A stretch of 64,000 nt of DNA, taken from contig CAKTFN010000003.1 of the NCBI GenBank assembly GCA_934561055.1, forward strand, positions 1-64,000, in the 5' to 3' direction. The translations under genes and the position numbers were made by a program. Positions within the stretch are counted from its first letter, which is position 1; each line of letters begins with the position of its first letter. Below are positions 15,878 through 24,535 of the stretch, piece after piece. The notes beneath the pieces are model-generated. The model had not been told where the DNA came from. It ran no database searches and saw nothing but the letters and a program-made list of their open reading frames with translations. The stretch is from an uncultured Eubacteriales bacterium. Its GTDB lineage: Bacteria; Bacillota; Clostridia; Oscillospirales; Acutalibacteraceae.

Positions 15878-17259
15878 TCGTCGTCACCGAGTTCCCTCTT
15901 TATTGCAACGGCGAGCGCACATTCCATGCGTTTTTTGAAAAGTTCGCAGCCGGCTTCATAAATGCCTTTGACCGAGCCCGTTGCATGATATGCGTTTGCG
16001 GCGCAGCCTCCGGAGCAGTAAAGTCTTGCCCAACAGGAGCGGCACTCTTCTCTTGCGTAAACATTGCAGGAAGCAAATTCGTTCTGAACCTCTTTGTTTT
16101 CAATGCCGTTCCAAATATCGCCGAGTTTGAACTTTTCGTCGCCGACAAACTGATGGCAAGGATAAAGGTCGCCCCACGGAGTGACAGCCATGTATTCCGT
16201 TCCCGAACCGCAGCCGGAAATTCGCTTATAGATGCACGGACCGCCTTTGAGATCAATCATATAATGATAAAACGTGAAAGGCTTTCCCTCTTTGTCGCGT
16301 TCAAGCATAAGCTTTGCAAGATCTTCATACTGCTTCATGACGATTTTTCTGTCCTCTTCGGTGAGAGCGGACGGATCGTCCGAAGCGGCAACAACGGGTT
16401 CCATTGAAAGCTCGGAAAAACCGAGGTCAAGCATTGTTTTGATGTCCTCAAGGAAATCCGGGTTTGCATGAGTGAACGTTCCGCGCATATAGTAATTCTT
16501 TCCGCCGCGTGCTTCGACAAACTTTTGAAACTTCGGAACAATCTTTTCCCAGCTTCCGTTTCCGGCGTAATCAACACGATAACGGTCATGAACCTCTTTT
16601 CTTCCGTCAAGGCTTAAAACAACGTTGCTCATTTCACGGTTTGAAAAGTCGATAACGTCGTCGTCAATCAGGACACCGTTCGTGGTGAGGGTAAAACGGA
16701 AATTTTTTCCTTTTTCCCTTTCGATACTTCTTGCGTATTCAACAAGTTTTTTGACAACGTCAAAATTCATCAGCGGTTCTCCGCCGAAAAAGTCAACTTC
16801 AAGGTTTCGCCTTGTTCCGGAATTTTCAACAAGAAAATCAAGCGCACGTTTTCCGACTTCAAAGCTCATGAGTGCTCGTTCGCCGTGATATTTCCCCTGC
16901 GAAGCAAAGCAATAGGAACAGTTGAGGTTGCAAGTGTGTGCAATATGAAGGCAAAGTGCTTTCACAACGCCGGAGGTTCGTGCCTTGAGTTCGCCCGCCA
17001 TCGGCTCAAACTCATCTTTTGTAAAAAGTTTTCCGCCGGCTTTAAGCCCTTCGATTTGGGCGTAACATTCTTCGATATCGCCTTCGGTGATACCGTCTTT
17101 TCCTTCATATTTTTCCTTCATTTTTGAAAGCACGGTTTCTTTGTCGTTTTCCTCAAAAAGCGAGATAATATCATAGGCAACATCGTCAACAACGTGAACG
17201 GCGCCGGAGCAGACATCGAGAACAACATTCAAACCGAGCAATTTGTATTGGTGGATCAT
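15874..17259 (-). CDS. scfB: SCIFF radical SAM maturase (thioether-forming)
   Basis: 461 residues, the size of the six-Cys-in-forty-five maturases. An N-terminal peptide-recognition (RRE-like) segment (about 1-95) precedes the radical SAM core with CNLNCSYC (about residues 109-116) for the [4Fe-4S] cluster, then DFFGGEPLM. The C-terminal SPASM/twitch part has many Cys: GPCIY, CGSG, YPCHQ, CRSCWARLYCSGGCA. It makes thioether bridges in the ScfA peptide. scfA lies upstream on the same strand, and a PLP decarboxylase overlaps its 3' end. A terminator-like hairpin at 17278-17309 just upstream may keep scfB lower than scfA. Confidence 0.95.
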   Translation of the reverse strand: MIHQYKLLGLNVVLDVCSGAVHVVDDVAYDIISLFEENDKETVLSKMKEKYEGKDGITEGDIEECYAQIEGLKAGGKLFTKDEFEPMAGELKARTSGVVKALCLHIAHTCNLNCSYCFASQGKYHGERALMSFEVGKRALDFLVENSGTRRNLEVDFFGGEPLMNFDVVKKLVEYARSIEREKGKNFRFTLTTNGVLIDDDVIDFSNREMSNVVLSLDGRKEVHDRYRVDYAGNGSWEKIVPKFQKFVEARGGKNYYMRGTFTHANPDFLEDIKTMLDLGFSELSMEPVVAASDDPSALTEEDRKIVMKQYEDLAKLMLERDKEGKPFTFYHYMIDLKGGPCIYKRISGCGSGTEYMAVTPWGDLYPCHQFVGDEKFKLGDIWNGIENKEVQNEFASCNVYAREECRSCWARLYCSGGCAANAYHATGSVKGIYEAGCELFKKRMECALAVAIKRELGDDE

Positions 17260-17277
17260 AAATTATCTCCTGTATTG

Positions 17278-17309
17278 AAAATGCCGCCCCCAATATAGGA
17301 CGGCATTTT
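17278..17309 (-). terminator. Attenuator-like hairpin between scfA and scfB
   Basis: On the minus-strand RNA a 12-bp stem (AAAATGCCGUCC with GGGCGGCATTTT, one U-G pair) forms just before the scfB ribosome site AGGAG. The U tail is short, so partial read-through is expected: much scfA RNA, less scfB. Confidence 0.55.
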
Positions 17310-17341
17310 TGATTTGCAAAATTTAAAGCTGTCAATGCGAT

Positions 17342-17362
17342 TCAATTAATCAGTGGTTATCC
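17342..17362. repeat. Copy of the scfA 3' end (21-bp direct repeat, copy 1)
   Basis: TCAATTAATCAGTGGTTATCC occurs here and again at 17506-17526, where it is the last codons and stop of scfA plus 8 bases. Right after copy 1 an imperfect inverted copy (16 of 19) gives a hairpin spanning about 17342-17382. The 120 bases between the copies contain no supported gene. Confidence 0.8.
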
Positions 17363-17505
17363 GATAACCGCGGATTGATTGAACATGCGAATATTGGCGA
17401 GAAGATTTTTCGTCAGATTGCATAATACATTGCAGGCAATACTGCCGTATTGGCAAGATGGATTATGTGATATGACGGGAAATATTCCGCCAAGATTTGT
17501 GCGGC

Positions 17506-17526
17506 TCAATTAATCAGTGGTTATCC
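17506..17526. repeat. scfA 3' end (21-bp direct repeat, copy 2)
   Basis: Exact partner of 17342-17362; overlaps the final codons (Asp-Asn-His-stop) of scfA. Confidence 0.8.
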
Positions 17527-17663
17527 TTGTTTTCGCAAGCCTGGTTAGCGATTCCGCAGCTTGTTTTGCAAGCGGACTGGCAGGAAGTCTGGCATTCACC
17601 GCAGCCGCCTTTTTTTGCGCTTTCGCAAAGATTGCGGGTTTCGATAGTTTTAATGTGTTTCAC
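17514..17663 (-). CDS. scfA: SCIFF ranthipeptide precursor
   Basis: 49 residues, starting GTG 17663 with GGAGGT 7 bases upstream (an in-frame ATG five codons earlier overlaps that site). The peptide begins VKHIKTIETRNLC and has the diagnostic Cys spacing GGCGECQTSCQSACKTSC, then NQACEN: seven Cys at about 13, 21, 24, 28, 32, 36 and 43. This is the 'six Cys in forty-five' precursor that ScfB modifies with thioether links. SCIFF is nearly universal in Clostridia and has been linked to population-level signalling; its role here is unproven. Confidence 0.95.
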   Translation of the reverse strand: MKHIKTIETRNLCESAKKGGCGECQTSCQSACKTSCGIANQACENKDNH

Positions 17664-17695
17664 ATCTATTACCTCCATATGTTATTTTCTGTGAT

Positions 17696-17724
17696 ATTGT
17701 ATCATATATCTTTTGCATTGTCAA
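17696..17724 (-). promoter_or_regulatory. Promoter of scfA
   Basis: Minus strand TTGACA (17719-17724), 17 bases, TACAAT (17696-17701), about 32 bases from the GTG. The remaining sequence to 17971 holds only a weak plus-strand candidate for the next gene: TAGAAT (17848-17853), 17 bases, TATTAT with extended TGG (17871-17876). Confidence 0.85.
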
Positions 17725-17971
17725 TTAATCACAGCGGATTTTCCGACGCATTTAAAAGTTTTGAAACGTTGCCGGACTGAATTGCGCCGCCGCCCGCCTT
17801 TTTTTCATCCGCAACACAAAATCACACAAATTATTTTCATTTTGTTATAGAATTCTTCGGGCATATATGGTATTATAATATGAATGATTTTCTTTTCAAA
17901 AAAGCCCTTTGTTCTTTTTTAACTTGCCTTAGACATTTTGAGTTAGAGTTATATTAAGGAGGATTACGGTT

Positions 17972-18562
17972 ATGAAAAAATTTATCTGCATTTTGCTCGC
18001 ATTTGTCATGCTTTCCTCTTTCGCCGCCTGCGGAAAAGAAAAAGAAAATTCAACGGTCAACGGTGTTTCGGTTTCTTCGGACGAAAAGGACACAAAGAAA
18101 ACGGTCAAGGTTTCGTTCCCCCTTTCTTATCTCAGCGAAGAAGAAAGTGCAGACCTTGACGCTTACTGCAAATCCTACGGTTTCAAAAGCGCAAAGGTCA
18201 ATTCCGACGGAACGGTAACGATCAAAATGAGCCAGCTTTCAAGAGATCTTCTTCTCACAAAAGTCAGCTCTCAGTCAATCAAAGAAATCTATTCCGCCGC
18301 CGAAAGCGGAAAATATCCTTACGTCAGAAAAATCAAAAGTTGCGACACGGAAAACTTTTTCGAGGTTTCGCTCCTTGTTAACAGGGAAAAGTTCGTCTCC
18401 GCCGAAACGGCTCTTGAAATGAAGCTCATGGTGGCGCAGAGCTGTCTTACCTATCAGACATACGCCGGAATTGAAAATCCGAAAGTCAAAATCACAATTA
18501 TTGACAACAAGACCAAAAAGACAATTGAAGAAAAAGAATATACAAGCAATGACATCAAATAA
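17972..18562 (+). CDS. Small lipoprotein of unknown function
   Basis: 196 residues. The start has a lipoprotein signal: MKKFICILLAFVMLSSF then AAC, lipidated at Cys20. After a Ser/Lys linker the rest is a soluble, mixed alpha/beta domain (VKVSFPLSYLSEEESADLD..., KITIIDNKTKKTIEEKEY at the end). I do not recognise a family. AAGGAGG lies 9 bases before the ATG. It begins a same-strand run to 27.5 kb with uxuA only 27 bases later, but functional linkage to sugar genes is not evident. Confidence 0.75.
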   Translation: MKKFICILLAFVMLSSFAACGKEKENSTVNGVSVSSDEKDTKKTVKVSFPLSYLSEEESADLDAYCKSYGFKSAKVNSDGTVTIKMSQLSRDLLLTKVSSQSIKEIYSAAESGKYPYVRKIKSCDTENFFEVSLLVNREKFVSAETALEMKLMVAQSCLTYQTYAGIENPKVKITIIDNKTKKTIEEKEYTSNDIK

Positions 18563-18589
18563 CATTTTAAGAAAGGAACGAAAAAACTT

Positions 18590-19654
18590 ATGCAAATGAC
18601 TTTTCGCTGGTTCGGCGAAACAAAGGACACGGTTTCGCTCGAACAGATCAGACAAATTCCGGGCGTTGTCGGCGTTGTTCCCGCCCTGCATTCTCTCCCC
18701 TGCGGCGAAGCCTGGCCGCTTGAAATGATTCTTGAAATGAAAAAGGAAATCGAAGACGCCGGTCTTACAATGGAATGCATTGAATCGGTCAACGTTCATG
18801 AAGACATCAAATTAGGTCTTCCGTCAAGAGAAAAATATATCGAAAACTATATCGAAAGCATCCGCAACCTTTCAAAAGCCGGCGTAAAAGTTATCTGCTA
18901 TAACTTCATGCCCGTTTTCGACTGGACAAGAACCGACCTTGCAATGAACATGGGAAACGGAGCCACCTGCCTTTGCTACAACGGCGAACAAATCGAAGGA
19001 AAAAGTCCCGAAGATATGTTCAGAGAAATTGACGAAAACTCGAACGGTTATGCGATGCCGGGCTGGGAAACCGAACGCATGGGCGAAATCAAAGAGCTTT
19101 TTGAAAAATACAAGAACATCACCGCCGAAGATCTTTGGACGAATCTTGAATATTTTCTCAAAAAAATCATTCCCGTTTGCGAGGAATGCGATGTTAAAAT
19201 GGCAATTCATCCGGACGATCCGCCATGGGACATTTTCGGCCTTCCGAGAATTATCAGGGATCTCGATTCGATCAAACGCTTTTTGAAGCTTGTTGACTCA
19301 CCTTACAACGGCTTGACGTTCTGCACGGGTTCGCTCGGTGCAAGCGAAAAAAACGACCTTCCCGCAATGATCAGAGAGGTCGGTGACCGCATTTATTTTG
19401 CTCACATCAGAAACGTCAAACGAATCGGAAACCATTTCCATGAAACCGCCCACCTTTCCTCGGACGGAAGTCTTGATATTTACGAAATTGTCAAGGCTCT
19501 TCAGGACGTCGGCTTTGACGGTTATATCCGTCCCGACCACGGAAGAATGATTTGGGGCGAAAAAGCCCGTCCCGGCTACGGCCTTTATGACCGCGCTCTC
19601 GGTGCGGCATACATAAACGGCATTTGGGAAGCCGTCAAAAAAAGCAAGAAATAA
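18590..19654 (+). CDS. uxuA: Mannonate dehydratase
   Basis: 354 residues, matching the UxuA TIM-barrel family. It converts D-mannonate to 2-keto-3-deoxygluconate in hexuronate breakdown. Seen: FRWFGETKDTVSLEQIRQIPGV at the N terminus, NFMPVFDWTRTDLA (about 106-119), metal-ligand regions MAIHPDDPPW (about 203-212, His and Asp), FCTGSLGA, and IRPDHGRMIW (about 312-321). An AAAGGAAC site precedes the ATG. A PfkB kinase of KDG-kinase type lies 5 kb downstream in the same run, which would provide the next step. Confidence 0.93.
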   Translation: MQMTFRWFGETKDTVSLEQIRQIPGVVGVVPALHSLPCGEAWPLEMILEMKKEIEDAGLTMECIESVNVHEDIKLGLPSREKYIENYIESIRNLSKAGVKVICYNFMPVFDWTRTDLAMNMGNGATCLCYNGEQIEGKSPEDMFREIDENSNGYAMPGWETERMGEIKELFEKYKNITAEDLWTNLEYFLKKIIPVCEECDVKMAIHPDDPPWDIFGLPRIIRDLDSIKRFLKLVDSPYNGLTFCTGSLGASEKNDLPAMIREVGDRIYFAHIRNVKRIGNHFHETAHLSSDGSLDIYEIVKALQDVGFDGYIRPDHGRMIWGEKARPGYGLYDRALGAAYINGIWEAVKKSKK

Positions 19655-19677
19655 GATAACATCGGAGTGTTTTATCC

Positions 19678-20241
19678 ATGGCAAAGCTTTATTTCCGTTA
19701 CGGCGCAATGAATTCAAGCAAAAGCGCAAACGCCCTCATGGTGAAGCATAACTACGAAGAACAGGGTCAAAAAGCCATCATCACCAAACCGGAAATTGAC
19801 ACACGCGACGGAGAGCGAAAAATCCGCTCCAGAATCGGCCTTGAATGCAGCTGCGTTTGGTTCCACGAACTTCGTGAAGAGGAAATCAAAAAGGCGGACT
19901 GTCTAATTGTTGACGAAGCACAGTTTCTTTCAAAAGAGGACTGCGAATTTCTTGTCCGCGTTGTTGACGATTTCGGTGTGCCCGTAATCTGTTACGGACT
20001 GCGTGCGGATTTCAAAGGCGACCTTTTTCCCGGAAGCATGTATCTTCTTGCTTGGGCAGACACGATTGAAGAAGTCAAAACAATCTGCTGGTGCGGAAAG
20101 AAAGCAACCTGTAACGCACGCTTTGACGAAAACGGAATCATCAAAGAAGGCGAACAGGTTCTTCTCGGCGCAAACGAAAAATATACAAGCCTTTGCAGAA
20201 AGCATTGGCGTGAGGGCAACCTTGGTCCAAACATAAAGTGA
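19678..20241 (+). CDS. tdk: Thymidine kinase
   Basis: 187 residues, the usual size of type II TdK. It phosphorylates salvaged thymidine. The P-loop is GAMNSSKSANAL (about residues 9-20), Walker B/lid is DCLIVDEAQFL (about 74-84) and YGLRADFKGDLFPGS (about 104-118) binds the nucleoside. The zinc ligands are CWCGKKATC and the later Cys of SLCRKHW. Start ATG 19678 behind GGAGTG. It sits between uxuA and an ABC transporter pair by position only. Confidence 0.95.
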   Translation: MAKLYFRYGAMNSSKSANALMVKHNYEEQGQKAIITKPEIDTRDGERKIRSRIGLECSCVWFHELREEEIKKADCLIVDEAQFLSKEDCEFLVRVVDDFGVPVICYGLRADFKGDLFPGSMYLLAWADTIEEVKTICWCGKKATCNARFDENGIIKEGEQVLLGANEKYTSLCRKHWREGNLGPNIK

Positions 20242-20275
20242 CGAAAAAGAATCAGGAAGGAAAAGGTCACAGAAA

Positions 20276-20977
20276 ATGAGCTTTATTGAATTTGAATCCG
20301 TATATAAAAGATATCAGACCGGCGAAGTAATCATAACCGCCGCAGACGGAGTAAACTTTAAAATCGAACAGGGCGAATTTTGCCTCATCGTCGGCGCAAG
20401 CGGCGCAGGAAAATCAACCGTCCTCAACCTTCTCGGCGGAATGGACACCTGCGACGACGGAAAAATCCGCATCGCCGGAAAGCCGATTAACAAGCTCACG
20501 CCGGAAGAACTCATCGATTACCGCCGCTACGACGTCGGCTTTGTTTTTCAGTTTTATAACCTCATTCCGAACCTCACCGCACTCGAAAACGTTGAACTTG
20601 CCTCTCAAATTGCAAGAAAGCCGCTTTCACCGGAAAAACTTCTCAAAAAAGTCGGCCTTGAGGAAAGAATGGACAACTTTCCGTCTCAGCTTTCGGGAGG
20701 CGAACAGCAGCGGGTTTCAATCGCAAGAGCGCTTGCAAAAAATCCGAAGCTCCTTCTTTGCGACGAACCGACCGGTGCACTTGATTACAAAACCGGAAAG
20801 CAGATTCTGAAGTTGCTTCACCGAACCTGCCGGGAAACGGGAACAACCGTTGTTGTAATTACCCACAACTCGGCCCTCGCCGACATGGCGGACAGAATCA
20901 TCACAATGCGAAGCGGAAAAGTTATTCAGATTGCGGTCAACGACAGACCGGTTCCGGTTGACCTTCTTGAATGGTAA
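20276..20977 (+). CDS. ABC transporter ATP-binding protein (MacB/LolD type)
   Basis: 233 residues. Walker A GASGAGKSTVLN (about residues 38-49), signature LSGGEQQRVSIARAL (about 140-154), Walker B LLLCDEPTGALD (about 160-171) and the switch His in VVITHNSAL. The pattern (VFQFYNLIPNLTALENVEL) is that of ATPases serving FtsX/MacB permeases, which act by mechanical transmission rather than classic import. The permease partner follows after 31 bases. Confidence 0.92.
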   Translation: MSFIEFESVYKRYQTGEVIITAADGVNFKIEQGEFCLIVGASGAGKSTVLNLLGGMDTCDDGKIRIAGKPINKLTPEELIDYRRYDVGFVFQFYNLIPNLTALENVELASQIARKPLSPEKLLKKVGLEERMDNFPSQLSGGEQQRVSIARALAKNPKLLLCDEPTGALDYKTGKQILKLLHRTCRETGTTVVVITHNSALADMADRIITMRSGKVIQIAVNDRPVPVDLLEW

Positions 20978-21008
20978 AAAACTCTTTCGTTTGAGGTGAA
21001 TTTTAAAA

Positions 21009-24000
21009 ATGACTAATGCTTTGTTTAAAGATACGCTCAGAACGATTGAGCGGACGCGGTCGAGATTCTTTTCGATCGTTGCGATTGTTGCGCTCGGAAT
21101 CAGCTTTTTTGCCGGAATGAACGCAACCGCACCTGATATGCTTGACACTGCGGCGCAGTATTTAAAAGATACCAACACCATGGACATCGGAATCACGTCA
21201 ACAGTCGGCCTTTCCGAGGAAGATCTTCAAACCCTTTCTTCCATCAACGGCGTTGAAGCAATCAGCCCGGAAAAGTTTTTTGACGGGCACCTTCTCATCA
21301 ACGGCCAAAACGCAACCGACCTTGACGGCTCTCGGCTGACCGTCCGTGCGCTTTCGCTTGACCTTTCAAAAGTTTCGGCATTCACTCAGGGTGCAGACGA
21401 CAAATCCTTCATCAACCGCCCTCAGCTCATTGACGGAACCTGGCCGACTTCTTCCAATCAATGCGTTGTTGACCAAAGTGTTCTTTCAACACCGGACGGA
21501 TTTGAAATCGGAAACGTGATTACAATCGAAGGCGCTTCCTCAGACGCTTCGTCTTCGCTCAAAAACACTCAGTTTACAATCACCGGAATCATCCGCACCC
21601 CTCTTTACATTTCCTATGAGCGCGGCCACACAAACATCGGAACCGGAAAACTCGGAACCTTTGTTTATATTCCCTCGGAAAACTTCTTGAGCGATTATTA
21701 CAACAGCTTTTCAATCAAGCTTTCCGGAACCGAAACCATGGATCCGTATTCAAAGGAATACGAAAGCTACGTTGCTCCGTTCACGGAATATCTGACCTCA
21801 ATTGCACAGGAAAGAATCGATATCCGTGTTTCAGAAATCAAGGAAAAATATTCAAGCGACGTTTCAGAACAGGAAAAGAAATATGCCGAAGCAAAAGCCG
21901 AAGCCGAAACTCAGCTTGCCGAAGGCGAAGCAAAGGTCAAGGAGATTCTTGACCTTGCGGAAAACGGTGACAAAAAGCTTGCCGAATATAAAGAAGAATA
22001 CAACAAAAAAGCAACCGAAGCTTCTTCAAAAATTGACCAAAGCAAGCTCGAACACTCTTCCCAGTACGAAAAATGGGAAGAAAAAAGGGACAAATACAAC
22101 GAAGCGAAAGCCCTCGTTGACAAATATTCAAATGCAGAAACCGATTACAAAAACGCCCAGACTCAGTATAACGTTGCAAACACTCAGGTCAACAGCCTTC
22201 TCACAACGGTTTCCTACCTTGAAAAGCTTGTTGCGACAACCCGCTCCGCAATGACGCAGTTTGACCAAACTCAGGACAACAACAAGCAGGCAATTCTTGA
22301 CCGCTTCAAAGAATCGGGTCTTGTCGGCGTTGAAGTTGACCAAATCATGAGAACCATCAACAGCCTCACCGCCGTCGGAACGGCGGAGGAAATGGCCGCA
22401 TACATGGAACCTCAGCTTCAGGAATTTGAAGAAAAGCTTGCCTCTTCAAAAAAAGAACTCAGCGACGCAAAAACAGAACTCGCCGCAAAGAAAGCAGAGC
22501 TTGAAAAGGCCGAAAAACTTGTTGCAACGCTCAAAACCGTTCAAGCCCAACTTCAAACGGCGGAAAGCGAACTCAAGGAAGCGGAAAAGGAACTCACAAG
22601 CTCAAATTATGACATTCAGCTCGGTGAACTTGAAGTTCTCAACCAGCTTTCCGACTCGAAAAATCAGATTACGAATTTTGAAACGAACCTTCAGCTCGCA
22701 AAGGAAAAAGCAAAAACCGTTGAAGCCGACTTTGAAGCGCAGAAGGAAGAAGTCAACAAAAAACTTGAAAACGCAAAAACCCAACTTGACGAAGCAAAGA
22801 ACTTTCTTTTGAACCTTGACAGCGGAAAATGGTACGTTCAAAACCGCGACGACGGACTCATGGGCTTTTCAGAACTTGAACAAACCGCAAAAAGAACCGC
22901 GGCAATTTCAAAAATTTTCCCGTGGATTTTCTTCATCGTTGCCGCTCTTGTCTGTCTCAACACAATGTCGAGAATGGTTGCGGACGACAGAACTCAGCTC
23001 GGAACGCTCAAAGCGCTCGGTTTCAGAAGTAAAGAAATCGTCACGAAATATCTTTTTTATTCTTTCGTTGCAAGCGCAATCGGCTCCTTTGCGGGAACAA
23101 TGCTCGGTTTCGCACTCTTCCCCTTTGCAGTCACAAAAGCATATTCAATTCTCTTTGCACTCCCGTCGGTAATAATAAAGTACCGTTTCGGCTACGCAAT
23201 TCCGGCAATGCTCATCTCCGTCGGAGTAACCGTTCTTTCAGCATATATTGCGTGCAACCGCAGTCTTAAAATGAGTGCTTCAACGCTCATGCGTCCGAAG
23301 GCGCCGAAGGGCGGAAAACGGATTTTCCTTGAAAGATTTCCGAATCTTTGGAAAAGCCTCAGCTTTTCCGCAAAAATCACTTTCAGAAACGTTTTCAGGA
23401 ACAAAAAGCGTTTCTTCATGGCCGTTCTCGGAGTAATGGGCTGCACGTCGCTCATGGTTGCGGGCTTCGGGCTCCAAAACTCAATCAAAGAAATGTTCAA
23501 CAAGCAGTTTCTCGGAAACGACAGCATTGTTTCTTATGATATGCAGGTCGTTTTAAACGGTTCTTACGACACAAACATTTCAACCCCGCAGGCGGCGGCA
23601 ACCGTCGCTTCAAGACCGGAGGTTGCCTCTTGCGACCTTAGCTACATGAAAGTTCTCAACACAAGCGGAAGCAAATCGGACAAACTTATGGAAACCTATC
23701 TCATGGTTCCGCAGGACGAACAGTTGCTTCCGAACTTTGTCCGGCTCAAGGATGCCAAAACGGGAAGTGCTTTTGCACTTCCGCAAAACGGTGCGGTAAT
23801 CACCGAAAAGCTTTCAAAGGAACTCGGTGTTTCTGTCGGCGATTATATCTTTGTTCACGTTTCCGACGGTTACGTCGTTCAGGTTCCGGTTGCGGCGATT
23901 GCGGAAAATTATATCTTCCATTACGTCTTCATGACGAAGGACGTTTACTCCGCTCTCTTCGCCGGAAATCCGAGATATAATTACATCATGGCGGACTTCA

Positions 24001-24524
24001 AATCCGAGCTTTCCGGAACGCAAAAGGAACAACTTTCAAAGGATCTCATGACCGAATATGACATCACCGCAGTTTCATATTCGGAGGAAACACAGCTCAC
24101 ATTTGAAAACATCATCAATTCGCTCAATTATGTTGTTATCATTCTTGTAATTTCAGCCGGCCTTCTTTCGTTCATCGTTCTTTACAACCTTTCTTCAATC
24201 AACATCAACGAAAGACTCAAGGAGATTGCAACAATCAAAGTTCTCGGATTCAGAAAACGTGAAGTCACGCAATATATTTTCCGCGAGAACCTCCTTTTGA
24301 GCGTCATCGGAACCTTCCTCGGTCTCATTCTCGGAATTCTTGTTCACAGAATGGTTATTGCGGTCGGAGAAGTTGACATTCTTATGTTCTCCCGTTCGGC
24401 CGGAATTCTCAGCTTTGTTTACGCAGCCGTTCTTTCAATGGCATTTTCGCTTTGCGTCAACCTTGTTCTTCGCAGAAATCTTGAACGCGTTGACATTGTT
24501 GAATCGCTCAAATCCAACGAATAA
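21009..24524 (+). CDS. Large FtsX-family ABC permease with coiled-coil extracytoplasmic domain
   Basis: 1171 residues, long for the family. One N-terminal membrane span (about 16-40), a MacB-like periplasmic/extracellular part, then a charged heptad-rich stretch (about 275-600, many E/K/A) that should be a long coiled coil. Three spans follow with FtsX segment DDRTQLGTLKALGFRSKEI (about 658-676), a second extracytoplasmic part, and a second FtsX unit with NERLKEIATIKVLGFRKREV near the C terminus. With the preceding ATPase it forms a 2-component exporter or envelope machine. A coiled coil joining membrane to wall suggests lipid/peptide handling or wall signalling, but the substrate is unknown. 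Confidence 0.88.
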   Translation: MTNALFKDTLRTIERTRSRFFSIVAIVALGISFFAGMNATAPDMLDTAAQYLKDTNTMDIGITSTVGLSEEDLQTLSSINGVEAISPEKFFDGHLLINGQNATDLDGSRLTVRALSLDLSKVSAFTQGADDKSFINRPQLIDGTWPTSSNQCVVDQSVLSTPDGFEIGNVITIEGASSDASSSLKNTQFTITGIIRTPLYISYERGHTNIGTGKLGTFVYIPSENFLSDYYNSFSIKLSGTETMDPYSKEYESYVAPFTEYLTSIAQERIDIRVSEIKEKYSSDVSEQEKKYAEAKAEAETQLAEGEAKVKEILDLAENGDKKLAEYKEEYNKKATEASSKIDQSKLEHSSQYEKWEEKRDKYNEAKALVDKYSNAETDYKNAQTQYNVANTQVNSLLTTVSYLEKLVATTRSAMTQFDQTQDNNKQAILDRFKESGLVGVEVDQIMRTINSLTAVGTAEEMAAYMEPQLQEFEEKLASSKKELSDAKTELAAKKAELEKAEKLVATLKTVQAQLQTAESELKEAEKELTSSNYDIQLGELEVLNQLSDSKNQITNFETNLQLAKEKAKTVEADFEAQKEEVNKKLENAKTQLDEAKNFLLNLDSGKWYVQNRDDGLMGFSELEQTAKRTAAISKIFPWIFFIVAALVCLNTMSRMVADDRTQLGTLKALGFRSKEIVTKYLFYSFVASAIGSFAGTMLGFALFPFAVTKAYSILFALPSVIIKYRFGYAIPAMLISVGVTVLSAYIACNRSLKMSASTLMRPKAPKGGKRIFLERFPNLWKSLSFSAKITFRNVFRNKKRFFMAVLGVMGCTSLMVAGFGLQNSIKEMFNKQFLGNDSIVSYDMQVVLNGSYDTNISTPQAAATVASRPEVASCDLSYMKVLNTSGSKSDKLMETYLMVPQDEQLLPNFVRLKDAKTGSAFALPQNGAVITEKLSKELGVSVGDYIFVHVSDGYVVQVPVAAIAENYIFHYVFMTKDVYSALFAGNPRYNYIMADFKSELSGTQKEQLSKDLMTEYDITAVSYSEETQLTFENIINSLNYVVIILVISAGLLSFIVLYNLSSININERLKEIATIKVLGFRKREVTQYIFRENLLLSVIGTFLGLILGILVHRMVIAVGEVDILMFSRSAGILSFVYAAVLSMAFSLCVNLVLRRNLERVDIVESLKSNE

Positions 24525-24535
24525 GGTGAATCTTT

